Below, piece after piece: positions 45,171 through 57,267 of a stretch of DNA of 64,000 bases (the first letter of the stretch is position 1; the number at the start of each line of letters is the position of its first letter). Source of the stretch: Ilyonectria destructans (Eukaryota > Ascomycota > Sordariomycetes > Hypocreales > Nectriaceae); the NCBI GenBank assembly GCA_020740775.1, contig JAHEWK010000012.1, forward strand, positions 124,001-188,000, given 5' to 3'. A program made the translations under genes and the position numbers. The notes beneath the pieces were generated by a model that worked only from the letters and a program-made list of their open reading frames with translations, was not told the DNA's origin and made no database searches.

Positions 45171-47795
45171 ATGTGGGCTTCGCATATGCCTTACTACTCA
45201 GAGTATCACGCCGGACCTTCAGAACGTGACGCCAACCCCCACGCCCTTTCTAAACCGACCTTCCCTACTATATCTGGAGACGTTCCCAACGATATGAACA
45301 ACAGCAACAACAACAGCACTGGTGACCTCGTTCTCCCGCAGCAGTCCCCTCGCAACATGTCCGAACTCCTGGAGCCTGCCATTGATGGTCCTCCGTCGCC
45401 GGAGAGAATTCGCCAATTGAACGCCCAGATGAAGCGAGCCTCCCATCTCAATCGGGGATACGGTCACCGTGCGGCATCGTCAAGCGCATCATCGCTACTG
45501 GTTACGGAACGTGCTGTTTGGGAACAGACAATGGATAACATGCCCCTTTCTCGTCGCTCTTCGAACCGGTCTGCTGCTAGCAGAAGCCCCTCCCAGGATC
45601 GACCCGATAGTGTGCAAGTTATGGGCAAGAACATCTTTCACCGCCGCGCTAAATCAAGCAAGTCTGGAAGATCTAAGCGCGAGAGCAGTGCCCACAGCTC
45701 GTCCGGAAGCTCACTATACTCTACTGAAACACCCAGCGAAAGCTCTCTAGCTAATCTCAAGGAGGCTTTTATGCCAACCATCTTTGCCCGCCGCAAAACC
45801 TCTCGGGATGAGACCGCCATCCAGCGGAAGATTCAGATTTCTGGACCGTTCAACTTCCAACATGTAACACACACTCCTCGTGACCAGATAGCCAACCTCC
45901 AGCGTGGCAACCGCCAGGAATTGATGGCAGAGCTTTCGACATTGCGTGTCTCGGGCCCAACCAGCGCACCTGGCGCCATCAAGGGATCTGACGGGCAAGA
46001 GGCCTATTTCCCAAACTTCTCATCCGAGAATGTTGGCGGTCAGGATGCTGCAATGCCCCGTCCTCCGGTGCCCCGCCAGTCTGCGCTTGTATCCGGAACT
46101 CGCCGATTAATGAAGCATGCCCGGTCACAGGAGCAGCTCCGAGCCAGCCCCCCCCGACCGCCAGTCCGGCCCCCGAGATCCCCCATTGAGCAAATTGCAT
46201 CTCCTGCCTTTGGCCCAGTACCGCCGCCGCGAGTTTCGAGCCGACAGTCTATGCACCGAAATGGCAGCCCAACGTCGGATCTGGATCGGCCGCAGACCAG
46301 TGGTGGCTTCCGCCGACCTCAACCCTTCAGCCCCGAGGAGAGCCCGGACGAGCTCCCGACGACGTCTCATGGTTACATGCCTGAACCTGATTTCATGCCC
46401 GTCGACGAGACTCGATTCTCGCATGCCCTGACCACCCCCGACGATGCTGCTTGGCCTTTGACTACCCCTGGTGGTACATCATATGAATCGCCCCTAGCGG
46501 ATGTGCCAGAGGAAGAGGAGCATTTCGTTTTCACCCACCGTCCGCGGGCCAGCCTTGCCAGCAACACCTCATCCCTTCGAGCTAGCCAGTCTGTTCCGGC
46601 TCTTCGCACCATGTCTCATCGAATGAGTGGGGCCTCGGATACCCTGGGACCCTTGGAGACATCTATCACCCACCGCGCGACCAGAAGCGGGCAGCTGGAT
46701 GGCAATGGGTCGGTATCGCCAATCAGAGAGAGTTGGGAGGATGACATCGACTACTGCTACGAGCATGAGGCTGATGCGAACTTCAACTACGAATGGGAGC
46801 GGCCGTCGTTGGATGTCGGACGCGAGAACATGGCGCCCCCTGTTCAGGTGGCTCTGGCTCTGGTGGATGACGAGCTGAGTGAGGCGCCGAGCACTGATCA
46901 CTCATCGCCCGGTATGCTATCCGCGTCCCGTCACGAGGTCCCGGCTCTAAGCCCTGCCAGTCAAGCATCCCCTTTCGTTGGCCATGAGGCCACGACCCCC
47001 CTTTCAACAACGTCAGTCAAGAATAACTTCTCGCTGCCGCGAGGGGAGAGAGTAAGCCGACCGCCGAATCTGAACCACATCCGCTCCGATTCTCGTGCCT
47101 CGAGCTTCAAGGAGTGCCACGGCTTCACGCTGTCCCCGTCGCTGCTTATCCCTGGTGACTACCACCACCAGATGCTCCTCACGGAAGCCGAGAAGCTGGA
47201 ATATCCCAACGACGAAGAGTTCCGTGACAAATTCTTCAAGTCCAATGCTTTCTACGAGGACAGCCTCGAAGTGGCGAACCAGGCGTCGCCTTTCATGCTG
47301 CAGCAGCGAGCCAGCGTTTCCACAACGGCCACCAACTCGACAACCATCTCTGACTCCACCGGAGAGCGTCATGTCTCGACAAACTCGACCTGGACAACCC
47401 TGACCAGGCTCACTAGCAGCACGTCGCTCAACAAGATGGCAGGGTCCTGGTCGGAGACGACGGGCGACCACGTGCCGGGAACCCACCTCGCCGACCCACA
47501 CGAGGACAGCGACCAGGAGGCGGAGGAATCAACCCCGCCCGCGTCCCAGGATAAGGATACCGTTCCTGAGCTTACGCCTTTCCCGTCGGTGCCGGTAGGA
47601 AAGCGGTCCTTCCACAAGAGCCACGCCAGCGAGTCAATTGTCAGGGACGACGTGCCGCCCATGAAATCCCCGGAGCCTACCAAGACTCGTCGACCTCGTG
47701 CCAGGACGACAAGTATGAGCGCCCAGGCGCCGCCTGTCGGACAGTACGCTCTTTTCCCCCGCTCGTATATCAAGGGCAATGGTGACCGAATCTAA
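45171..47795 (+). CDS. CRIB (p21-Rho-binding) motif protein, probable Cdc42/Rac effector
   Basis: An intronless frame of 874 residues, mostly low-complexity and rich in S, P, T and R. Residues 223-234 read ISGPFNFQHVTH, matching the CRIB consensus I-S-x-P-x-x-F-x-H-x-x-H, so binding to GTP-loaded Cdc42 or Rac is inferred. No kinase, WH1 or SH3 domain follows, so it is neither a PAK nor a WASP; it resembles stand-alone fungal CRIB proteins of unknown detail. Proline-rich stretches (about 328-350, PPRPPVRPPRSP) could bind SH3 domains. A conserved-looking patch near 650-690 (KECHGFTLSPSLLIPGDYHH, then LTEAEKLEYPNDEEF) may be a second module. The start GCCGCCATGTGG has a good context; a second ATG lies five codons later. 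Confidence 0.82.
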   Translation: MWASHMPYYSEYHAGPSERDANPHALSKPTFPTISGDVPNDMNNSNNNSTGDLVLPQQSPRNMSELLEPAIDGPPSPERIRQLNAQMKRASHLNRGYGHRAASSSASSLLVTERAVWEQTMDNMPLSRRSSNRSAASRSPSQDRPDSVQVMGKNIFHRRAKSSKSGRSKRESSAHSSSGSSLYSTETPSESSLANLKEAFMPTIFARRKTSRDETAIQRKIQISGPFNFQHVTHTPRDQIANLQRGNRQELMAELSTLRVSGPTSAPGAIKGSDGQEAYFPNFSSENVGGQDAAMPRPPVPRQSALVSGTRRLMKHARSQEQLRASPPRPPVRPPRSPIEQIASPAFGPVPPPRVSSRQSMHRNGSPTSDLDRPQTSGGFRRPQPFSPEESPDELPTTSHGYMPEPDFMPVDETRFSHALTTPDDAAWPLTTPGGTSYESPLADVPEEEEHFVFTHRPRASLASNTSSLRASQSVPALRTMSHRMSGASDTLGPLETSITHRATRSGQLDGNGSVSPIRESWEDDIDYCYEHEADANFNYEWERPSLDVGRENMAPPVQVALALVDDELSEAPSTDHSSPGMLSASRHEVPALSPASQASPFVGHEATTPLSTTSVKNNFSLPRGERVSRPPNLNHIRSDSRASSFKECHGFTLSPSLLIPGDYHHQMLLTEAEKLEYPNDEEFRDKFFKSNAFYEDSLEVANQASPFMLQQRASVSTTATNSTTISDSTGERHVSTNSTWTTLTRLTSSTSLNKMAGSWSETTGDHVPGTHLADPHEDSDQEAEESTPPASQDKDTVPELTPFPSVPVGKRSFHKSHASESIVRDDVPPMKSPEPTKTRRPRARTTSMSAQAPPVGQYALFPRSYIKGNGDRI

Positions 47796-49293
47796 AGTCA
47801 TCCGGTTGGTTCTATGCTGCAATCATGCCATCTTTGCTTTTACTTGTTTTTTTTAGGCGCCCCTGCGCCGCACGCTTGCAACATGCCCTAGTTGCAGCAT
47901 TTTGACGCATCACAATGCTAGGTTCCCCTGACAATTGGAGTGTACAATTATGCATCTTGGAGCACGAACGCCTCAGCCAGGTTAAAAAAAAAAAAGAACC
48001 CTGGTCTGTGTATCGTACTTGTACACCATCACCAACATCCTCTGTGGAGGGTCACATTCATGGATGGAGTTTTTGCGCGCATTCCTTTTTTTTCCCCAGA
48101 AGGCGTCGCATCACCGGTCGTTTTGTTGTTTATTTTCTTTGTCTTTTTTATTTTTCTCCATACTAGTGGTACTAGAGGCGTACTCGTGGCGCTGCACATG
48201 GCAGCTAGGATATACTGGGGGGAGGGGATCAAAAGATAAAACCCACCATTCATTGGGGGCTTGTGTTTTATTTGTTACACGTTGCCCTGGGAGGGCGGGT
48301 AGAGACAGGGCATTGGTTAGGGACGCGAACAAGGAGAAGGCCCTGGCCCAGAGAGATGGGTTGAATCGGATGGATGGATGGGATCTGACGAGTGATGGAT
48401 TACGAACTTCTAGAGAAACCAGCAGCAAAGCTAGCTATCTGTACCAACGCCCTTGAGGGCGACTAGCTTCAAGTCGAGAGTGCTGGAACTTGCAACTACA
48501 ATACAAAGAAAGATGAAACCAAATATTGAAGTGCCTCTGCCTGTGTAATTTGTTAATGACAGTGCCCTTGTCGAATGGATGGGTTTGTTGACGAAGCCAA
48601 AAGCTGCGATTCCTTTGCTCGCTACGATTGAGGGAGGGTGGCTTCTAATTTTTTATTTTATTTTTTATTTTCACTTTTGCGAGATAAGCCATACATAGTT
48701 GGAAAATCAGTTCTGAATTTGGATCTCTGTGTCTATGTATGTCTTTGTTGAGTCTCCTGCAATCAATGAAACGTGTTAATGTAAGCAACGCATCTTGAAA
48801 CAAAACTCTACGTAGCTCGTTCTCTACCCACCATTTGGCGACCAAGAAACCCAAGAAACGAAACAAAAACCAACACACAAGAGCCATCGACGGAAACAAA
48901 AAGGAAGAAACGACACGCAGAAACGTAAACTGAAAAAAGAAAGTTATCTTAGAAGCAAAAGTCCAACCCCCCGTCCATGTCCCCGCCTCAGCGTAGCACT
49001 GGATGCCCAGATCCCCATCCCCAGTCTTGTGCAACTCCACCTGTTCGTGAAAACGTGCTATCTGAAGCCTGTTCCTTGCAAAACCTGGACCCTTGCCTAA
49101 TTTCTTTTTGAAGTAGAAGCCTTGAACATAAACCGGCAAACGAATGAATTTGAATTTGAGAGCTGAAAAGTTTGAAAACGGAGCGAAGGGTAGAGGGGAG
49201 TAATTGACGTAACCTTACATCCCAACAGTTCGTGTCATTCTTTTTTTTGGTGTAGATTTTCGTGTCGTGCAAATAGTAGCGATCGAAGTGTAC
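47796..49293. other. Convergent intergenic region CRIB gene/bHLH gene
   Basis: This 1.5-kb region holds A and T runs (about 47,983-47,994 and 48,648-48,670) and probable 3' untranslated sequence of both flanking genes. The 164-codon minus frame at 48645-49139 is A/T-driven and is not called. Confidence 0.55.
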
Positions 49294-51467
49294 TCATTTT
49301 GGCTCGTCGTCATCGTCATCGTCCATGCTGATGTTGAAATCCAGTGGTGTCTCGTGACCTGCAGACATTGTACCTTCACCCTCCGAAACAGAGTTCTTGA
49401 GTTGATGCAGACTTCCCTGAAGCTCGTTTTTCTCGCGCTCGAGCATATCGCGCTCTTGCTCGAGTGTCTCGATGTGCCTGCGGGCCATCTCGAGGACCTC
49501 GCCCTTGCTCACCCGCCTGTCGCCCCAGTCAACGGGTCCGCCGCCATCGGAGTCCTCGCCGTCACCGCCCGCGCGGATAGTCTCAGGGAGGGCATTGAGG
49601 AGGGACTCAAATTGGGCGTTGAGGCGGTTTCGGTACTGCTTCTCGACGAGGTTGTGGGAGGCGCGGGTGCGGCGCTCTTCTGGGGTGTCGGAGGGCTTGG
49701 TATAGCTGTTCTTGGAGGTGCGAGAGGCGCTGCGGAGCTTGCTGAGACGGCTGGAGGTGGACGACGAGGAGACATTGGAAGATGCCATGGAAGATGCCAT
49801 GGAAGTGGCCTTGGATGCGGCACTGGCTCGGCTGTTCTGGGAGGCAGAGCTGGGGCTGCCAGCATCTGGGGACGTCCCGACGCCGGCGTCGCTGGACTTG
49901 CGAGCATCCTTCTTCTGTCTTCTCGGGCGGGGAGCCTTCTTGGGACGGGAACCTTGGGCACGCTCGGTTTCTTCCTGAAGTTCATCCGGATCGGTCCAGG
50001 GATTGGTTGAGATCTGAGCCGCCGGGGTAGTTACCGTTGGAGTGCTGCCATCACGGTGGCCAAGGCTCTCGTCCCAGGAAGTGCCAAATCCGTATTGGCT
50101 CTGGGAGGAATGGATGCTGGAAGGAGAGACCAGCGCATTTCCATATCCCAGAGTGGCATCGGAGACAGTCGGGGAGAGGTGCGCGTGATGGGGCATTGAG
50201 GGTATCATGGTCCCGGGCACCTCAAAATCGAACGGAGTCGGGTTCAGCGCCATGGAAGGGTGAGCGACGCCATACAGACTCCAATCCACGGACATGGAAG
50301 AGACCGCAGGCGCCATAGTAATGGGAGTTCCATAGGTCGCAGGCGCCAGAGCCGCTGGACTGTGAGGGTGATGGGCGTGTAAGTCGCGGGCGTGTAAGTC
50401 GAGCACGCCTGGATGCTGCGAGTGCAGGTGGGGGCGTGATGCCGCACGTGACGGGTCGAGCTGGGGATGGCGAGTGGGGAGGTGCGGCTGGGGCGGCGGC
50501 GCCACGTGGGAAGCCACAGAGGCAAGGGAAGGGTGGCGCGGGTCGACCGGGTTCGGCAGGTGCCGCTGTGGCTGGGCGCTGGTGCGATTCGGCGAGGAAA
50601 TGGGCTGTTGTAGGCGGGCTAGATGTTCGAGATGGGGCCGGCCGGTGGTGTTCGGCGTCGTATCGAGGCGTTCTTCGGAGGACGCTGGGGTCGAAATGGG
50701 CATGGCAATCTGTTTTTGCGTCGTCAGTGACCGAAAAGTCCAGTTTCCTCTCGTTTCTTCTCGCGCGGCCCTCGTTCCTCCCTTGAACGCGAGGGGTTTC
50801 TCTGGTTCCTTCCCTCTCTCTCTTCCAATCACTGCCTCGATTCCTCCTCCTGACCTCTCGCCTGGCCTCGCTTCGCCTGACATGCGTCTCGCGTATCTTT
50901 ACCAAACTTTCTCTTTCTCCTTCTTTTCTCCCTTCATATCCCCTTCTGTGTTTTGAGTGGTTGTTGTCTCCCCCGGTTTCGTCATCGTTGCCACTGTTAC
51001 CACCGCCGCCGCCGCACTATCACCCTTCTCCCCATGACAGAGACAGCTCAAGCCCGGCAAACTAAGCCAGATGGATGACGGACGGCCGTCTCTGCGTCCT
51101 AGCGGCCCTCTCCGTCCCGGGACAGCAGCAAGACAAGAGCCCTGACTCGCAAGAGGATCCAAGGACTCTCCTGCCCCGGGTTCGAGATTCAGCCACTGAG
51201 CTGATGTTCGTCGAACGACGCCATGTCTCACTATACGCAACCACCCACAGTTGCCAGACAGCCAACCGCTGGGTCGACTGCCATGTAGTCAACGTCCCAT
51301 GTCCCACGAGGCCCCTCCAAACAAGCTTTCGGGTCTTGGTAACCCCTGGCAGTCACTGGCCTCACGCGACGCAACAAGGAAATATCGGGTGCCGGCGTGC
51401 TACGTACCTCGGGCTCGTCGATGAGGAAGTCATAGAATGACGCATCCCCGGCGTGCTCCCCCGCCAT
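49294..51467 (-). CDS. bHLH-leucine zipper transcription factor, SREBP-type basic region
   Basis: Reading down the minus strand, exons 51467-51408 (20 codons, MAGEHAGDASFYDFLIDEPE) and 50709-49294 give 491 residues. The 698-nt intron begins GTACGTA and ends AAACAG in phase 0. The basic region SHNLVEKQYRNRLN carries the tyrosine that marks SREBP-type bHLH proteins. Helix 1 is LNAQFESLLNALPE. After a glycine-rich loop, helix 2 is RRVSKGEVLEMARRHIETLE, running into heptads QERDMLEREKNELQGSLHQL. Upstream is H/P/S-rich. The C-terminus ends in a D-run. No membrane segment follows the zipper, so it is not a membrane-tethered SREBP. An ATG at 50703 inside exon 2 could start a shorter form, and an in-frame ATG at 51569 a longer one. 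Confidence 0.85.
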
Positions 51468-54400
51468 GGTAAGGTCCGGGTAAGGTGAGGAGGGGGCCGT
51501 GGAGTTGTCGCTTGCGATGAGTCGATGACGCTTGCGATGCTTACTCGGGTCTGGTCTAGAATCGGGCAACCTGCGTGGCCCGAGCCTCGTCTCGTTTCGT
51601 GTGCGTGTTCTCGTGTCGAGGTCGTCCTGGTTGGTGTTCCACTGGCTGGTGTTCCACTGGCTGGTGTTCCTTGTGGATGTTGTTGATCCGGACCTTGATG
51701 CAAACCCTTACTTCGAGGACGCGGGCTTGGTTTCTTCTTGTATCCCTCTCAGTCAGACCAAAGCCTCGGAGGCGAGACACGGCTTGCAACCCGCAGATGG
51801 CGAGAGTTTGCTTTTCGTCGGCCAACGGATATCCGTCCGCCTCAAGTGACAGGTCTCCAGGGAGGGAACCGGTGGTTTTCTTGTTCCACGCGGCTTAGCT
51901 TGCGCTTGAGCCCGAGCTTGGAACGCCTTGGTTGACTCTTGGTCAACTAGATTTGCGCGGCCTAAGCCAACGCCGGCGCCGCCTTCCAACTTACGCCCCC
52001 GATCCGGGGAGCCGGCAGCTTATACGGTGGGATGCCGTTGATTCGACGTCACCGGAGCTTGCTGGAGTGTTCGAACGCCACCCGCACAGAGCCGCATCGG
52101 TATCGGTCCAGCGATCGTGCTCTGGCCCTATTGCCCCCAGCGGGTGGGCTATGCTGGTGTCTCGTGCTGCTAGACACCAGGTCACCCCACTGAAGAGATT
52201 TCTCGGCACCACGAGACAGCGTCAAGCGACACAATCGGATGTCTTTCCACCTAGATGAGCGAATGGGTCTACCGATCTGTTGGGTAGTGCCCCCTTGAGC
52301 CCTGGTGCCTCTCTGCCGTTTCTCGACCTGTGGTCGATGGGGTGTTTCTGTTGATGTCAGGTTGCATGCTGGGTAGGGTGACTTTTCCATCGTCGGCACT
52401 CACGGGATTCACCTAATCTCTCCTTTCGTCTCCGTCTCTCCTTCTCCTATTCTTTCTCCTTCTCTCCAACACGTGCTCCTGTCTGCCCAGACTTTGACGA
52501 GTCACCTCTGTTGCTGGTTCTGGGTCGATAGTCCCTTTCTGTCTCCTGTTTCCCCTTCTATTGTCTTCTCCTCTTTTCCGAGAAAGCTGAGTACCGAGGT
52601 CGAGTGACTGGTCACGGGGTATACCCAATGGTAACCCAGAGCTTGAGCAGAGTGGCTCGAGCCCCTGATGACAACAATCCTCTGGCCTTCGCCTCGCTTG
52701 TCTCGTTTGGGAATCAAATGTCGTGGATTCTCCGGTGTCAAAAAGCTAGGGCTGGGGACTGGGCTTGGGGACTCTTTGGGGTCAAGCGAGACCGACCCTC
52801 TATTTCTCCCACGTGAAATAGCAACTTCCAATGAGAATAATCGACATGGACTCAGAGCCTGTGGCCGCGGCCGTTACGGCTGTTACAATTTGATAATACC
52901 CAGCGGATGGATAACAGGGGAAGCCACGAGTGGATTCGAGCTGACGCCTCGCCGGACGGAATCCGTCTGTCCAATTGCAATTTGCAAGGAAGTTGGATGT
53001 ATGAATTGAAGTTGGTGCCGAAAGACCCCGCCCTTACCGCCCAATACCCAAGTCCCAGGACCAAAGGGGCGCTTTGGGACCTCTGCCCGTCCTCCAGCCT
53101 AGGTCATGTAGGCGAGGGTGGAAAAAGCTTGGGTATCCAGGCTCATTTGAGGACTGATCGGCAGCCAGAGGGCCCTGCCCATCCAGGCCATTGGATGCCT
53201 TCGTCCGAGAAGCCTTACGGCTCACATGTCAAGTGCGGGACGGCGCATGGCGAGCGTGTATAAGTTTCCCTGGCATGGCCCCTCCGCCCCTCCAGCCCCC
53301 GTCTCACGCGATATCATCCTGGAACATTCTGACTGCTCAGAATCGTGATCTTCCCTCCCCCGTCCCGGGCACCGGCGGGCGGTGGGGAGATGGGAAGGAA
53401 GGGGGAAAGAAGGGGGAGGGGGAGGGGAGTGGAGGGGTGAGAGGAGAGACGACAAGGCGGAGACTGTTATCTTTGTCTTTCTCACTATTCAGGGTCCTTG
53501 CCAAGGTGCGTCACAGCCTAGTTGTCCAGCTTCTGGGTACGGCTGGTCTGGTTGGTACGATTGGTACGGTTGGGTACGGCTGGGGGGGAGAAGGGCGGGC
53601 CACCTGGCTGGCTGAGGAAAGATGAACCGGGACCATGATTTTAAGTCAGAAAGCTCGGGAAAAGGGGCCGGCTTTTTGGAAATGGCAATCATGACGCCAA
53701 ATGACACCACTCAGAGCCCGGCCAGCTGGCATCTCCAGAAGATGAGGTGAGTTTCCAAGAGGCCAAGAGGCAGGTGAGAAAAAACAGCAACTACCTGGCT
53801 CACTCTTTAATGTGGTGATGAAGGTTTTTTAACCTGTCAACTGCAGCTGCTCTTGTTTCCGGCTGACGATATGCAGGAGACGCATTCGTCCTTGTCCACC
53901 ACCGTCATTGTCCCTCTTCTAGCCAGTGGCAATGGGAGCTGATGGGTGGTCTGATCCTGCATTTGCAACCGAGGAGCGGGGGCGTGGCTGGCGATACCGG
54001 GGGCCCTCCTGGACATCCCTCCCGGGTCTCCTCCCGGGTTACCTACTACGTAGCGGATGGTGCGTCCAACAACAGACCTAATCACGCACACCCCGGGATG
54101 TCTTTGGGGGCGCTGGGGCGCATCCCATTCCCGAAGGCCGCTGGCTCTCGTCCATGCCCCCGCCGCGCGGGACGAAAGGGTCTAAAGCGGGTGCTGTCTC
54201 TGCGACTAACTCTCTTAGTGCCTTTTCATCTTGTCTTGGGCTGAGTTGGGATGCCGCCGTTGGAAAGAGGGTCGCAACAGGGCAGTCGGTGTATGTTCTC
54301 TGGTGTCAAGGGAGCGAAGCGGGATGGGATGCAGGAAACGGTTTTTTGTGGGTTAGTGTGGCACACTCTTGTTTTTTTCTTCTAGGACGAATGAATCGAC

Positions 54401-57267
54401 ATCACTGTTACCTCACCGTCATCGTATGGTTCCTCTGCGGCTGATGTCTGCCGTTGGTGTCGTCGTCATCGGACCTGCTGTTGGTACCGAGCTTCTGCTG
54501 TAGCGCCATCTGGTGATACTCGCCCCAAGGTGTTTACAGAACTGCCACCCAAAGTTCCACTATAAGAAGAAGCGGGCAATGCAAAGCTAAAAAATATTTG
54601 GTATAGAAATTTCACTATCAATTGCTGTATCCGTGTATCGAAGGGATTGCGATCCCTTGCTGGATGAAAGTGGACGCTGAGGTCCCAGGTGCTGCACCTG
54701 CGAGGCACAGCAGAAACGGGCACAACAGAAAAAAAAGGCACAGTAAAAAGAGACAGCATAGATGCTCGACCCAACGGGTGGGGGACGCAAATACGAGGCG
54801 GAGAATTGAGCAGAGCCGCCTGGGGGCTGGTAAATGCAGCCATTCAGATTGGATTTGCGGCTGGGAGTGCTAGAAGCGGATGTTGATCTGCGAACGCTTT
54901 GCTGATACTACAGTGAAACCTATAATAAAGCCAAATATCTTTTTCAGCTGGATCATCGGCCTCAATCGTTCCACTCGGCTCCTCAGTCCAACTGCCGCCA
55001 AAGTCGAAAAGTAACCCTTGCGTCGCCCGTGTCACAATGGATCAACGCACTCGAAGCCATAATATCACCCCATATAGCCCCAATCCTGTGCCGTAGACTG
55101 ACATTCCCGCGAACCTGTCATGTCCACTTCCCCCTGCGCACCTCGGGAATTGCAGAGGCGTTCTCCAGCTGCTCAAGAGTGGATAGCTACCGGGTTTTGA
55201 CCATCGGATGTACTCCCATGAAGCATCTATCACTTTTTCTTCCGAGGGTGTCTCAATGCGATCAAGGAGCTTCGGTATACCGATAGGGGGCATAGCCGAG
55301 GATGTACCAGTGATTTTACAGGCGACTTGAATCCCGTCCGCCCGGCTGGGGGATATAGGCCATTGCTAACATGAGAATACATCGCTTGTCCCCCAACCAA
55401 GACGTGAGCAATGTAACTATCACCCATAAAATTATCGAGGGCCTTGGCATCCTTGGTTGAAATCTTGGGAGTACCTGGTTTCCACTAACATCGAGTCGGG
55501 TAAAGAATTCTAGAATTCGAGAATTCGAGCTGGAGCTCATCCGAGGGGCGTGCCATCCTGAACGCCAGGATCAACACTCTACAGGGAATGGGTTTCTTGG
55601 CGCAGCAGCTCAATTTTGCATTAGGGCCGTTTGAAAGCGAAAAGAAAGTTCATCAAGCGAAGGGGAGAGAATGAAAGGCCGGGCATTGAAAGAGGCCGGG
55701 GATGGATGTAAGTGGCGGGGCGAGTCCGTCAAACCTAGGCCGCCCTTCACACTCGAGGATCAACTCGAGGATCATCGGCAATTCCGTCGGCCCCGTCGAC
55801 ATCACCAGCTTTCGGTAGCGGCGTAATGTCTGCCGATAAACGAGTACATGTGTAACCCGTGACTGCACGCTCAGCGGATCAATCGAGTGACATGATGAGC
55901 TGCGCGGCGTTGCAGCGAATGGACAGCGGGACGCAGTCGCCACGGCGTGATGCTAGGCCCTCATGGCATGAGACGCTGTTTGGTAGCGAGGGCGTGGACA
56001 TTTTTTGCAGTGGTCTGTTGCGACATCGAGTTCCGAGAGCGAGATCCAAGCGTATCTGAAGCCAAAATGTGAGCTGTAACAATATGGCATGGCGTGTCTT
56101 GACTAACAGCAAATTAAGTTGATTTTACACGGTGCGGGGCGCAATATATGCACGGGTTGGATGTTGGTTGTAGGTGACAGGTAATGTGACAGCAACCAAC
56201 TCCATGCACTGTGCTCAATCGCATGCACGCTAAGGTAGCTATAGTTGGATAGGTTAGAGACTATGCCAATTGTTTGTCGAGCGGCCCCCAAAACCAAGGA
56301 CAACTTTTCCACCTTTGCACGCTCCCTAGTCTCCATCCTCAGAGCAACCTCATCGTTCGCTGCACGCCTTTTACCTCAAATAGACGTTGGAACTGTCGAT
56401 CCGAAAAAGAAAAAAAACACCTGCGGAATAGCGCCGGCCCCTCCAACCCCGCCGGGCTTCATGTGAATCCGGGGCCAGTGGGCGTGCGGGTGTTTAAAAA
56501 GCAGGGACCGGCGAGTGTTTGCGAGAGAGTGAGTGACTGCGACTGCGACTGTGACAGTGTGAGTGTGTGCGTGCGCCGCAGATTCGCTTGACGCACGGAA
56601 GCGGCCGCTTTTCGTCGGATCATGGGCCATCAAGGGTTTGTGAGGCCTTCTCCATGCGGGTTGCGACGCGGCGACGGGTGAGATCGGCGATTGGGGGGCT
56701 CTGGGGGGCTCGGTGGGAACCATTCCGGGGTTACGGCCCTCGCTCAGGACAGAAACAAAACAATAAATTATGTGCCGCGGGATTATGGACCTGGCTTTCG
56801 GCCGCCTGCACTCGCATCACATCACACTCGCAGTCGCAGTCGCAGTCGCATGGGAAGGGTCTCGCGCCAAGACCCAAGTCGTGGTCAAGCTGTTGATCTC
56901 AAATCGAGATGATGCAGACAGTTGATCAGCACAGGATCCCACTTCTGAGGGAGGGCCTCTGCAACGTCAACACGGTCCAATCGCATCTCGATTCGGAACA
57001 TCAACCTTCGAGCGAAAAGAGAGAAGGGGAAAGAGGCCTTGTTGAAATCCACGAGTTGCATCTGCTGCTACTGCTACTACTACTACTACTACATGAGCCC
57101 ATATGTGTGTGTGACCGTCTTTCCAGCCTGAACGCCGTTTCGTCCCTCGTTGTCTCAAACCAAGATTTTTCCTCAACTCGGTTCTCATCTGTCATCCCAA
57201 CTCTCACCCCCTGCCTACAGTGTTGTGGCTTCCTTGATAAGATACAGCCCCAACCTAGATATTATTC
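51468..57267. other. 5.8-kb interval without a supported gene
   Basis: This lies between the bHLH 5' end and the Pob3 3' end. Frames are short and overlapping. Present are a 15-bp tandem repeat (51632-51670), GAATTC-containing repeats (about 55,506-55,528), GACTGC and CAGTCG hexamer runs (about 56,535-56,555 and 56,831-56,852) and a CTA run (about 57,068-57,094). A minus-strand stretch at about 55,300-55,560 reads somewhat like protein but cannot be joined into a gene. The bHLH-proximal part is presumably its promoter. Confidence 0.5.
51632..51670. repeat. 15-bp tandem repeat, 2.6 copies
   Basis: Unit TGGTGTTCCACTGGC occurs at 51632-51646 and 51647-51661, with a partial copy to 51670. It lies just upstream of the bHLH first exon. 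Confidence 0.9.

Noticed and set aside
48645..49139. 164-codon minus-strand open frame downstream of the CRIB gene
   Set aside because: It is driven by A/T homopolymers, lies in probable 3' flank, and has a K/F-rich product without a family.
51170..51200. B-box-like GGTTCGAGATTC
   Set aside because: It lacks the final CC and no acceptor-stem pairing or A-box is nearby.
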